13,550 nt of DNA, taken from positions 1 to 13,550 of the forward strand of contig CAMPGU010000091.1 of NCBI GenBank assembly GCA_946885645.1, written 5' to 3'. The translations under genes were made by a program, and so were the position numbers. The stretch comes from an uncultured Haloferula sp. (lineage in GTDB: Bacteria; Verrucomicrobiota; Verrucomicrobiae; Verrucomicrobiales; Akkermansiaceae). The notes beneath the pieces were generated by a model, which was not told the DNA's origin, did no database searches, and was given only the letters and a program-made list of their open reading frames with translations. Each line of letters opens with the position of its first letter. The first letter of the stretch is position 1. This document shows positions 1 through 7,906 of the stretch, piece by piece.

Positions 1-102
1 GGTTAGGGTAGGGGGCAAAATCGGACATTGCCTCCGATCCGAAAAGATATCATGGTTGCGCCGCTGCGGGTCACCCACCCGAATCCCCCGTTTATTCCTC
101 CC

Positions 103-225
103 ATGAACAAGCTGGTAGTCCTGCTCGCCATCCTGGCCTTTGCGGCGATGGTTTTTTCCATAACCCACGGGGCGCTTCAAATCCCGCCGGATTCCCCCTT
201 GAAGCAGCTCCGGACCGGGAATTGA
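103..225 (+). CDS. Small single-pass membrane or exported peptide, unknown function
   Basis: This encodes a 40-residue peptide. It begins with Met-Asn-Lys followed by a hydrophobic stretch at about residues 4-23 (LVVLLAILAFAAMVFSITHG), then a short polar tail rich in proline, leucine and lysine. That layout fits a single membrane anchor or an uncleaved signal. An in-frame TTG at 28 would add 25 residues rich in proline and charge before the hydrophobic stretch, so the ATG at 103 is preferred. There is no Shine-Dalgarno sequence, which is also true of most genes here. The best evidence that the gene is real is a strong Rho-independent terminator beginning 13 nt after the stop. I do not recognise a named family and assign no function. 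Confidence 0.5.
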   Translation: MNKLVVLLAILAFAAMVFSITHGALQIPPDSPLKQLRTGN

Positions 226-237
226 TCCCGGGTTTCT

Positions 238-291
238 CCGCCACCGGACCCACCCCCGGGCTCGGGAGGGTGGATGGCGGCGATTTTTTTT
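238..291 (+). terminator. Rho-independent terminator with T8 tract
   Basis: CCGCCA (238-243) pairs with TGGCGG (275-280). CCACCC inside it pairs with GGGTGG, and a further CCCG/CGGG pair closes the loop. Eight T follow at 284-291. It ends the transcript of the small gene at 103-225 and separates it from the repeat-protein gene at 386. Confidence 0.8.
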
Positions 292-326
292 GGGAAATCA
301 CCGATTTTCCGGGAACAAATTGTGCC

Positions 327-354
327 TTGCTTGGTTCTAAGAGCAGGGTATTTA
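327..354 (+). promoter_or_regulatory. Possible sigma70-type promoter of the repeat-protein gene
   Basis: TTGCTT (327-332) is separated by 16 nt from TATTTA (349-354). It lies after the terminator at 238-291 and about 30 nt before the ATG at 386, so it is well placed to drive the next gene. This rests on motif matching only. Confidence 0.4.
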
Positions 355-385
355 ACCACCGATCAACCTGAACCACTGAAATTCA

Positions 386-805
386 ATGAAACTACTGCTC
401 AGCTCGATGTTCGCCGCCCTCCTGTGTAGCCCGCTGGCTTTCGCCGGTGACTGCGAGAAGTGCAAGGACGGCGACAAGAAGGAAGAGACCACCCTCGCCG
501 GCAAGTGCAAGGATGGCGACTGCGACAAGGACGAAGATCCCGCCCTCGCCGGCAAGTGCAAGGACGGCGATTGCGACAAGGATGAAGATCCCGCTCTCGC
601 CGGCAAGTGCAAGGACGGCGACTGCGACAAGGATGAAGATCCCGCCCTGGCCGGCAAGTGCAAGGACGGCGATTGCGACAAGGACGAAGATCCCGCTCTC
701 GCCGGCAAGTGCAAGGATGGCGACTGCGACAAGGACGAAGATCCCGCCCTCGCCGATTGCGACAAGTGCAAGGACAAGGAAAAGGAAGAGGGCACCCTCG
801 CCTGA
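386..805 (+). CDS. Exported Cys/Asp/Lys-rich tandem-repeat protein
   Basis: This is a 139-residue protein. Residues 1-20 form a signal peptide ending in ...SPLAFA. A short spacer with a C-x2-C pair (C23, C26) follows. Residues 39-123 are five identical copies of the 17-residue unit GKCKDGDCDKDEDPALA. The C-terminal piece (124-139) has another C-x2-C. Each unit holds a C-x4-C pair around alternating aspartates (D-G-D-C-D-K-D-E-D), which resembles calcium-binding loops of the thrombospondin type 3 or EF-hand kind and could also bind other metals. Binding is inferred from residue pattern only. The gene has a candidate promoter before it and a terminator after it, so it is probably expressed alone. 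It has no Shine-Dalgarno sequence. I do not know a named family; secretion is the firmest statement. Confidence 0.8.
   Translation: MKLLLSSMFAALLCSPLAFAGDCEKCKDGDKKEETTLAGKCKDGDCDKDEDPALAGKCKDGDCDKDEDPALAGKCKDGDCDKDEDPALAGKCKDGDCDKDEDPALAGKCKDGDCDKDEDPALADCDKCKDKEKEEGTLA
500..754 (+). repeat. Five tandem 51-bp coding repeats
   Basis: Units lie at 500-550, 551-601, 602-652, 653-703 and 704-754. All five encode the same 17 residues. They differ only at third codon positions, in codons 5, 7, 11, 15 and 16. Units 1 and 5 are identical in DNA, and units 2 and 4 differ by one base. The period is a multiple of three, which keeps the other frames open across the array and produces long spurious ORFs. 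Confidence 0.95.
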
Positions 806-833
806 TCGATCGGATACCCCGATAACTGATTTC

Positions 834-862
834 AAAGCCGCCGGTCACCCCGGCGGCTTTTT
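834..862 (+). terminator. Rho-independent terminator between convergent genes
   Basis: AAAGCCGCCGG (834-844) pairs perfectly with CCGGCGGCTTT (850-860) around a 5-nt loop. A T tract runs 858-862. It ends the repeat-protein transcript. The recombinase gene converges on it from the minus strand, where the hairpin has only a short T run, so it may act weakly in that direction too. Confidence 0.85.
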
Positions 863-882
863 CGCGGGCGGCGGTCCGGAAC

Positions 883-1797
883 TTAGCCGCGGGGGTGGAA
901 TTTCTTGTGGATGGATTTCAGCCGGGCGCCATCCACGTGGGTGTAGATCTGGGTAGTGGAGATGTCTGCATGGCCCAGCAATTCCTGGATCACCCGCAGG
1001 TCCGCCCCGCCCTCCAGAAGGTGCGTGGCGAAGGAATGGCGCAGCAGGTGGGGATAGACGTTCTGCCCGATGCCCGCCATCGCCGCGCGTTCCTTGACGA
1101 TCTGGCGGACGCGATCGGGCGAGAGTTTCGTGCCCCGCACGGAAATGAAGACGTGGGATGAGCTGCGGCGGGTCACCAGGGCGGGGCGCTCGTTCCGGAG
1201 ATAGTCATCCAAGGCTTCTTCAGCCCGCTGGCCCACGGGCACGATCCGGGTCTTGTTTCCCTTCCCCATCATGCGGATGAAGTGCTCCACCGGATCCAGG
1301 TTTTCGAGTTTCGCCGAGCAGAGTTCGCTCAGCCGGAGCCCGGAGGAATAGAAGAGCTCCAGCATCGCCCGGTCCCTCCTGCCGAGCGGCTGCGCGGGAT
1401 CGATGGACTCCAGCAGCCGCGCCACCTCCGTCCCGTGCAGGGTTTCGGGCAAGGTCTGGTCTGGGCGGGGGGAAAGGAGCGGTTCCGCGGGGTCCATCGG
1501 CAGTTTCCCCTTCGCGGCGAGCCAGCGGAAGAAAACCTTCAGGTGCACGGTGGCGATCCGTAGCGAGGACGCCGCGAGACCGGCGGATTTCCGTTCGGAG
1601 AGGAAGGCGGAGAGCTCGTCCGTACCCACGTCCGCCAGCGGCAGGCGCTTCTTCTCCAGATGCTTCGCGAGGGCGTCCAGGGTCTGCCGCACGGAGAGTT
1701 GGTACGCTGCCGAGAGCCCGCGCTCCGTGGCCAGGTACATGATGAAGTCCTCCGTCTCCCGGTCCACGGATCGGATCTTGGCAAAATGATGCGGCAA
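883..1797 (-). CDS. xerD: Site-specific tyrosine recombinase, XerD type
   Basis: This is a 304-residue tyrosine recombinase, about the usual Xer length (about 300). Residues 10-95 form the SAM-like core-binding domain. The catalytic domain runs about 120-300. The catalytic set is visible: R155 (SGLRLSEL), K179 (GKGNK), H250 and R253 (PHLLRH), H276 (LLGHADIS) and nucleophile Y285 (TTQIYTH). Spacing from H250 to Y285 matches E. coli XerD, and the sequence around ADLRVIQELLGH is nearer XerD than XerC. The family resolves chromosome dimers at dif with FtsK. The start is a TTG, because the first in-frame ATG (codon 20) would cut into the core-binding domain. It lies 10 nt after the beta-lactamase-like gene and is probably cotranscribed with it. 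It is not next to mobile-element genes, so a housekeeping role is more likely than an element integrase. Confidence 0.9.
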   Translation of the reverse strand: MPHHFAKIRSVDRETEDFIMYLATERGLSAAYQLSVRQTLDALAKHLEKKRLPLADVGTDELSAFLSERKSAGLAASSLRIATVHLKVFFRWLAAKGKLPMDPAEPLLSPRPDQTLPETLHGTEVARLLESIDPAQPLGRRDRAMLELFYSSGLRLSELCSAKLENLDPVEHFIRMMGKGNKTRIVPVGQRAEEALDDYLRNERPALVTRRSSSHVFISVRGTKLSPDRVRQIVKERAAMAGIGQNVYPHLLRHSFATHLLEGGADLRVIQELLGHADISTTQIYTHVDGARLKSIHKKFHPRG

Positions 1798-1807
1798 TGG
1801 CGAGCGG

Positions 1808-3424
1808 TCAGCGTTTTCTGGCGGGATGGCTGCCGTTCTGGTGCAGGATCAAGCCGGAGACCTTCCCGTCCTTGTCCTTCTGGAACTCCAGTGCGGCCTT
1901 CACCACATCATACTCGAAGTAGCCGGGTTTTGACTGGAAGACGGGCATCGCAGGTTGCCCCGTCAGTTCGGCGTGAAGTGTTCCAGCGGCTTGTGTCACC
2001 TTGAAGATCTTGCCGGGTGCCAGCTCATACTCGCCGAGGTAAGGCTTGAGCTCCTCCTCCGTGGTGAAAATCAACGCCGCGGGCTTCTCGTCACTGCGCT
2101 TCGCCAGCAATTCGCGTCCGTTCTGAAAGAGTGTCACCGAGCCCACTGCTTCGCCATCACGTGCGAATTGTAGCTCTGCCGCCACGTCCTTGTAGCGGAA
2201 ACGATCCTTGCCCATGGCCGCCACGGGCAGGAAGGCTTGGCCGGTCAGACGCACCACCAGGTGCTCATTGCGGCGCAAGACCGTGAAGCGGGCATTCGGT
2301 CCCATCTCATAGACGCCGGTGAAGGCATCCAGTTCGGAAGCGGCGAGGTTCATTTCCGGTGTTTCCACGGGCTTCTCGTTCTCCCGGCTGGCAATCAGGA
2401 CGGCTTCGGCCGGGATCGCGTCGTTATTGATCAACACCACGCGCACGGACCTCTTCGCAGGGATCACTTGCAGCACCGAGCGATAGCCACCCGTGCCGCC
2501 GCTGTGGATGTATTCGCGTTCGCCATCGAGCTTGCCGATGATGATCCCCAGGCCGATCTCCGTCCCCATTTCGTCGTAGGAGGCACGCGTTTCCAGCATC
2601 CCTTTGATGGTCCCGGCGATAGGAGTCTTCTCCGGGGCGGCCAGGGCCTTGCCAAAGATGACGAGGTCCTCTGCGGTGGAGCGGAGGGCTCCAGCGCCCG
2701 CGAATGCCTGGAAGGTCCACGAGTGCCCGGGTTCCTTTCCCTTATGCGGTGGCGCGAGCCGCTTCTTTTGGCTCTCGCCCGGTACGACCATCGTGTCCTT
2801 CATGCCGAGCGGAGCGGTGATCTTCTCCTTCACGAGGTCGTCCCAAGAGATGCCGTAGGCATCCGCGAGGAGCTCGCCGAGCAGCCCGACGCCATAGTTC
2901 GAGTAGGAAGCGGGGTAGGGCGGTTCGCCCTCGAGCTTCACTTGCGAAAGGAAGCTCTCCATCTTCTTGCGATCATAGTCGCCGTAGGGGTCTTTTGCGC
3001 TGTCGGGATCCGGACCCATGTTCCCGGGCAAGCGGGGGAGGCCGCTGGTGTGGGTGGAGAGCTCGAGAAGCGTGATTTCCCCCACCTTGGGATCGGCGAA
3101 CGTGAGACCCTTCCCGAGAAGCTCTTTCAGGGTGGAATCCAGGCGCAGCTTCTTCTCTTCCACGGCCCCGGCAAGCAGCAGGCCGGTGAAAACCTTTGAA
3201 ATCGAGCCGATCTCGAAGACCCGTTTTTCCACCGGGATGCCATCCGGCTCGGCCTTTCCGGCGGCGGAATAACTTGTCTCCGCTCCGGCCCATTCGGCGG
3301 TGACGATGCATCCGGCCGGGAGCTTCTCCGCATAGGATCGTGCGGCATCCGCGAGAGGCTTTTCCGCAAAAGCGGCCGAGGCCGTGACCATGGCCACGGC
3401 GAGACGGAGGGGATTCCGGAGCAT
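1808..3424 (-). CDS. Secreted serine beta-lactamase-fold hydrolase with two C-terminal repeats
   Basis: This 538-residue protein starts with a signal peptide (residues 1-20, ending TASAAFA). The beta-lactamase/penicillin-binding fold (Pfam Beta-lactamase, PF00144) covers about 30-345. It has S74-I-S-K77 (SxxK), Y174-S-N176 (YxN) and H307-S-G309 in the third motif place, where class C enzymes have KTG. The HxG form is common in esterase- and peptidase-like members, so drug resistance should not be assumed. Two related domains of about 80 residues follow (about 364-443 and 459-538), each with a G-x-Y strand near its start and a shared LTGQ motif, like the DUF3471-type domains often found behind this fold. 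An alternative ATG at 3436 would add MILP; a GGGGAGG lies 1 nt before that ATG and 13 nt before the one chosen. The chosen start gives a more normal signal peptide. It is the third gene of a minus-strand run from hemL. Confidence 0.85.
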   Translation of the reverse strand: MLRNPLRLAVAMVTASAAFAEKPLADAARSYAEKLPAGCIVTAEWAGAETSYSAAGKAEPDGIPVEKRVFEIGSISKVFTGLLLAGAVEEKKLRLDSTLKELLGKGLTFADPKVGEITLLELSTHTSGLPRLPGNMGPDPDSAKDPYGDYDRKKMESFLSQVKLEGEPPYPASYSNYGVGLLGELLADAYGISWDDLVKEKITAPLGMKDTMVVPGESQKKRLAPPHKGKEPGHSWTFQAFAGAGALRSTAEDLVIFGKALAAPEKTPIAGTIKGMLETRASYDEMGTEIGLGIIIGKLDGEREYIHSGGTGGYRSVLQVIPAKRSVRVVLINNDAIPAEAVLIASRENEKPVETPEMNLAASELDAFTGVYEMGPNARFTVLRRNEHLVVRLTGQAFLPVAAMGKDRFRYKDVAAELQFARDGEAVGSVTLFQNGRELLAKRSDEKPAALIFTTEEELKPYLGEYELAPGKIFKVTQAAGTLHAELTGQPAMPVFQSKPGYFEYDVVKAALEFQKDKDGKVSGLILHQNGSHPARKR

Positions 3425-3504
3425 GGGGAGAATCATGCCTCCCCGGAGAGATGGTGGCCAGTGGGATCTGCGGCCTGTGTGGGATCGGTCGATCTGCGGA
3501 GGAC

Positions 3505-3783
3505 TCAGGCCTCGGGGTGGTGGAAATTCCCCTTCAGGTAGCGGCAGCGGAAGGGCTCGGCTTTCTTCAAGGGGTCCCAGCCGTTTGCCCGCCCGAAGTC
3601 GATCGCCTTCGGCACCATTTCCAGATTCACCACCCGGGGCACCTCGGCGATCAAATATTGGCCGCCGGCGGACGCGCTCATCTCGATCCACAGCTCGTTC
3701 TTTCCCGCGCGATTGCGGTAGATCCAGCGGTAGTGCGTATCGCGGTGGTTGATGGCCTTCAGGCCTTTGGTGGGGAAGAGCAT
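3505..3783 (-). CDS. Conserved-looking 92-residue protein, unknown function
   Basis: This encodes a 92-residue soluble protein with no signal peptide or membrane segment. It is rich in aromatic and basic residues (HYRWIYRNRAGKNELWIEM) and alternates in a way that suggests a small beta-rich fold. It begins 3 nt after the hemL stop on the same strand, so it is probably translated from the hemL mRNA. An 80-nt gap separates it from the beta-lactamase-like gene downstream. The longer reading frame that crosses it from the beta-lactamase gene has no protein-like content here. I do not recognise a family. Its place suggests it may serve hemL or simply share the transcript. Confidence 0.7.
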   Translation of the reverse strand: MLFPTKGLKAINHRDTHYRWIYRNRAGKNELWIEMSASAGGQYLIAEVPRVVNLEMVPKAIDFGRANGWDPLKKAEPFRCRYLKGNFHHPEA

Positions 3784-3786
3784 AAG

Positions 3787-5070
<1,284 letters not shown>

Positions 5071-5085
5071 GGCCCCATCTTGAAC

Positions 5086-5125
5086 GGCGGATGTCGAAGG
5101 TCCAACATCGAACGTGAAATCCGCC
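5086..5125. repeat. Short intergenic palindromic repeat of the 'FDVRC' type
   Basis: GGCGGAT (5086-5092) and ATCCGCC (5119-5125) form an outer inverted repeat. Inside, GATGT (5090-5094) and ACATC (5105-5109) form a second one. On the minus strand the segment reads CACGTTCGATGTTGGACC and would translate as HVRCWTFDIRR. That looks like the dispersed intergenic element which yields spurious 'FDVRCSMFDVRC' ORFs in many Verrucomicrobiota and Planctomycetota. It lies between divergent hemL and the gene at 5246. The family match is from memory. Confidence 0.5.
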
Positions 5126-5245
5126 CGACAGGGTTGCCTGCGCCGGTGTGCCGCGCAAAATTGCCGAATAAGCGCGGGCGGCGCGGCGTCAGAGGTAAAA
5201 GAGGAGCTTTCGTTCCGGCTCCCGAAACGCTATTTTTCGTCCGCT

Positions 5246-5965
5246 ATGAAAGCCGCGCTGGTGCCCGCCCTGCTTCTTTCTCTCTTTTTGCCCGCTTCCG
5301 CCCAAGTGAAGCGCGTGGAGCGAAAGTCGCTGATCGACCGGGATCCGGATGTGGTCCACCTGGCGGAGCACGTGCAAAAGCCGATCGAGCTGCGGGTGCT
5401 GAAGGAAGCGCCCGTCTTTTCCGACAAGAACGGGAAAAACCGGCTGGGCACCCTGAAGGCGGACCAGACGGTGGTGCTCGAGGCCATGACCGAAAAGGCC
5501 TATAAGGTGCGCGGGGAGGGGACCCGGCACGGGATTTCCGGCTGGGTCGGCCCGCACGCCTTTGCTTCCAAGGATCCGGATTTCGTGGAAAACCTCAAGA
5601 AGCTCCACAAGCGCCAGCTCGAAGTCCAGGAGCTGATCGACAACAAGGAACTGGCCATCGGCATGACGCCGGAGGAGGTCTCCAAATCCCGCGGCAGCCC
5701 CACCAAAACCCGGGTGAAGCAGACCGAGAGAGGGCAGTCCGGTCGCTGGGAATACGTCGATTATGAACAGGTGACGCATTACAACTACGTCCGCGACCCG
5801 ATTTCAGGCCAGGTGTTCCGGCAGGTTTCCCACGTGACCCAGGTGGAGAAGGGCAAGACCGTGGTGGAATTCCAGGGAGGTGTGGTCACCTCGCTGGAAG
5901 AAAGTGCGCAGGATACCTCCTCGCCCGTAAAGATCATCGTTCCGCCCCTCGTTTTCGTCTGGTGA
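5246..5965 (+). CDS. Exported SH3-like / SmpA (BamE)-like protein
   Basis: This is a 239-residue protein with a signal peptide (residues 1-19, ending LFLPASA). Residues about 45-110 read like a bacterial SH3 domain (APVFSDKNGKNRLGTLKADQ, then a region ending GISGWVGPHAFA). About 135-175 resembles the SmpA/OmlA (BamE-type) motif, with LAIGMTPEEVSKSRGSP followed by a WEYVDYEQV strand. The C-terminus ends in hydrophobic PPLVFVW. Together these suggest a periplasmic or envelope protein. I cannot name a substrate or partner. The ATG at 5246 is chosen because the signal peptide begins there; the open frame reaches back to 5114 without protein-like content. No Shine-Dalgarno sequence precedes it. 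It diverges from hemL and is followed by the pseudopilin gene 148 nt later. Confidence 0.75.
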   Translation: MKAALVPALLLSLFLPASAQVKRVERKSLIDRDPDVVHLAEHVQKPIELRVLKEAPVFSDKNGKNRLGTLKADQTVVLEAMTEKAYKVRGEGTRHGISGWVGPHAFASKDPDFVENLKKLHKRQLEVQELIDNKELAIGMTPEEVSKSRGSPTKTRVKQTERGQSGRWEYVDYEQVTHYNYVRDPISGQVFRQVSHVTQVEKGKTVVEFQGGVVTSLEESAQDTSSPVKIIVPPLVFVW

Positions 5966-6113
5966 GGGGAGCGCGCGGCGCTTTTCGAGGGATATCGGGG
6001 GATCCGGAGGATTTCGGGTTGAATCGCCGCCCGGAAGTGATGCCTTTGGAGACAGGCTCGGCGAGAGCGTCCCGCCCGACGTTTCCCGGCCTGAACCACG
6101 CCGGACTTTACAC

Positions 6114-6749
6114 ATGAAAAAACCAGGAATCGGAAAACGTGCCGGGGGCTTCACCCTGGTGGAATTGATGGTGGTCATTGTCATCATCTTGGTGCTCGCG
6201 GGGCTCGTCTTCGGCTTCGCCAAAAGCGCCATTTTGAAATCGCGCATGTCGGCGAATATCAACAACGTCCGCAGCATCGGCGTGATGGTGGAGGGCTACA
6301 CCCAGGACAATGCCGGGATCCTGCCGACATGGCGCGACGACTCGCAGAACCGCTATTGGTGGGGCTTGCTGGTGAAGGATCCGGACAACGAGTCCGAACT
6401 CGGGAAATTCAAGAGCCCGAACGACAAGGACTTCGACGTGAAGCGGATCGACTCCACCGTTTCCTACGGCTGGAACGCCAGAATCGTCGGACGCTATGCG
6501 GAGGCCGCTGGCGACGACGGTGCCAAGCGCAAGGCGAGCTTCAAGCAGCCTTCCGAGATCCTCGTCCTCTCCGATACCCGCAAGGGTGCGATGGGCCTGG
6601 TGGACGAGAACACCCTGCCCGATACGGAGCGCTACGATGGCAAAGCCGCCGGCCTGTTCCTGGACGGATCCGGACGCGCGCTCGAAATCGAGACGGACTT
6701 CCGCAGGGATTCCAAGTGGTTCAAAACCGAGGAAGAGCGGAATCTCTGA
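6114..6749 (+). CDS. Type II pseudopilin-like protein (prepilin-type N-terminus, variant H-X9-DG tail)
   Basis: This encodes 211 residues. The class III signal is KRAGG followed by FTLVELMVVIVIILVLAGLV. Prepilin peptidase would cut after G12, leaving F13 as the N-terminus with the conserved glutamate E17 at +5. The hydrophobic helix runs about 13-36. The globular part has a SYGWN stretch (117-121) and Y174-x9-D184-G185. This matches the H-X9-DG motif of the large pseudopilin family of Planctomycetota, Verrucomicrobiota and Lentisphaerota, except that the His is Tyr. Such proteins are exported and probably assemble with type II secretion or pilus-like machinery, but no other such genes are in the window. 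The start codon follows TTTACAC with no Shine-Dalgarno sequence. A terminator follows the gene. Confidence 0.9.
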   Translation: MKKPGIGKRAGGFTLVELMVVIVIILVLAGLVFGFAKSAILKSRMSANINNVRSIGVMVEGYTQDNAGILPTWRDDSQNRYWWGLLVKDPDNESELGKFKSPNDKDFDVKRIDSTVSYGWNARIVGRYAEAAGDDGAKRKASFKQPSEILVLSDTRKGAMGLVDENTLPDTERYDGKAAGLFLDGSGRALEIETDFRRDSKWFKTEEERNL

Positions 6750-6779
6750 TCCTGCCGGGGATCCGGCTTCCAATCGCGG

Positions 6780-6812
6780 AGCGGAGAGTGGGATGACTAC
6801 TCTCCGCTTTTT
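6780..6812 (+). terminator. Rho-independent terminator overlapping the end of tmk
   Basis: AGCGGAGAGT (6780-6789) pairs perfectly with ACTCTCCGCT (6799-6808) around a 9-nt loop. Five T run 6808-6812. It ends the pseudopilin transcript. Its right arm and T tract lie inside the last codons of tmk on the other strand, and the tmk TAG sits at 6797-6799. Confidence 0.85.
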
Positions 6813-7417
6813 GCTGCCGGGATCTCGCTGCTGGCCACGATTTCCCTGAGGCGGGCCTGTACCGCCTCAGGCCCTGGATCCGTCGGAACGATGCGGGCGA
6901 AAGGTTCTCCCGCGAGCGATAGGAAGATTTCGCGGCACTTGGCCAGCGAGTCGCGCTTTTCGAATTCATTTGCGATGTCCCCGCGACCGCCAATCCGGGA
7001 GAGGGCGGTGTCCACGTCGAGATCCAGGATCAGGAGAAGATCCGGCGGGGGCGCGAAGGCCTCGTTGCGACGGCGGATTTCCCCGGGATCGAAGCCGCGG
7101 CAGCCCTGATAGGCCATCGTGGAAAAATAGTAGCGGTCCAGGATGACCACTTTCCCGGCGGCGAGGGCAGGGGCGATGACTTCCTGAACATGCTGCCGCC
7201 GGTCGCGGAGGAAGAGTTCCAGTTCCTCCTCCGGAGGAAGCCTCCCGGTCGCGGCGGTGGCGCGGATCTGCCTTCCCCAGGGGCCGTCGGTGGGCTCCCG
7301 GCCGGAGACCACCTCCCGCCCCCGGCTGCGGAACCAATCCGCCAGTAGCTGCGCCTGGGTGGATTTGCCGGTGCCGTCGATGCCTTCGAGGACGATGAAA
7401 AGGTCTTGCTGGTTCAT
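6797..7417 (-). CDS. tmk: Thymidylate kinase (dTMP kinase)
   Basis: This 206-residue P-loop kinase phosphorylates dTMP to dTDP with ATP in the cytosol. It has the Walker A GIDGTGKST (12-20), the thymidylate-site REPTDGPWGRQIR (40-52), the D94-R95-Y96 motif followed by STMAYQG (99-105), DLLLILDLDVDTALSR (126-141), and a LID-like region ending in FEKRD (152-156). The length is usual for bacterial Tmk. The ATG at 7417 is chosen because the family begins about eight residues before the P-loop; the open frame reaches upstream to 7849 without protein-like content. No Shine-Dalgarno sequence precedes it. It is convergent with the pseudopilin gene and diverges from the unknown gene at 7523. Confidence 0.92.
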   Translation of the reverse strand: MNQQDLFIVLEGIDGTGKSTQAQLLADWFRSRGREVVSGREPTDGPWGRQIRATAATGRLPPEEELELFLRDRRQHVQEVIAPALAAGKVVILDRYYFSTMAYQGCRGFDPGEIRRRNEAFAPPPDLLLILDLDVDTALSRIGGRGDIANEFEKRDSLAKCREIFLSLAGEPFARIVPTDPGPEAVQARLREIVASSEIPAAKSGE

Positions 7418-7522
7418 GAGGGAGGGGTGCCAGACGCTTCCAGACGACGGCGGACAGGGCAAGGTCGATCGTCGGAAGGCGGGGTTGCCGCCGCTTGGAA
7501 GGATCGGGATCCCTGTCCCGAG

Positions 7523-7852
7523 ATGACCGTGCAGGGCCCGCCTCCGCGACCCTCTACGGCATACCGCAGCGGCAGTAGCTCTCGCGATGGGCAAGCCGAC
7601 CTGCCCGCCGCGGACGTTCGCCCCCTGCAGGAGATTTGCGCCGCGGCCGCCATCGAGGGCGGAGCCGAGAGCTTTGCCGATGTCGTTCTCGGCGACGTTA
7701 TCCGCGAAAGCCTCGGCTCGACTCCGCGGCTGCTCGCCGGCGTGCCGGAGCTGATCTTCGACAACTGGGGCTACGAGCCAGCCGAAGAGCGGACGTGCCG
7801 GGAAGCCGTGCTGGCCGTCGTGAGCCGTTGGAACGGGACCGGCGGGCACTGA
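7523..7852 (+). CDS. Hypothetical 109-residue protein in the accessory region
   Basis: This frame has protein-like codon use (strong G/C at third positions), particularly over its last 75 residues. It reads LQEICAAAAIEGGAESFADV and on to ELIFDNWGYEP near the C-terminus, which looks like a small alpha-helical domain. The first 35 residues are polar and low in complexity, so the start is uncertain. The ATG at 7523 follows CCCGAG. A TTG at 7406 would overlap the tmk start and is less likely. It is divergent from tmk and 54 nt before the winged-helix gene on the same strand, so the two may form one unit. I recognise no family. Confidence 0.5.
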   Translation: MTVQGPPPRPSTAYRSGSSSRDGQADLPAADVRPLQEICAAAAIEGGAESFADVVLGDVIRESLGSTPRLLAGVPELIFDNWGYEPAEERTCREAVLAVVSRWNGTGGH

Positions 7853-7862
7853 GCAACGCGAC

Positions 7863-7890
7863 GGGGCGGCGTGCTGGCACGCGCCGCCCC
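7863..7890. other. GC-rich hairpin between the two accessory genes
   Basis: GGGGCGGCG (7863-7871) pairs with CGCCGCCCC (7882-7890). A G·T and a G-C pair extend it around a 6-nt loop. No T tract follows on either strand, so a simple terminator is unlikely. It lies between the stop at 7852 and the start at 7907 and could limit read-through, protect mRNA ends or bind a regulator. Confidence 0.45.
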
Positions 7891-7906
7891 CTCACCCCAT
7901 CCAACG

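Noticed and set aside
1..17. Telomere-like or G-quadruplex start (GGTTAGGGTAGGGGGC)
   Set aside because: It is a single short G-rich run with no repeat array, so it is not evidence of a chromosome end.
352..848. Long minus-strand and alternative plus-strand frames across the 51-bp repeats
   Set aside because: The repeat period is a multiple of three, so every frame without a stop in one unit stays open through all of them. Only the frame at 386-805 has a signal peptide, a promoter and a terminator.
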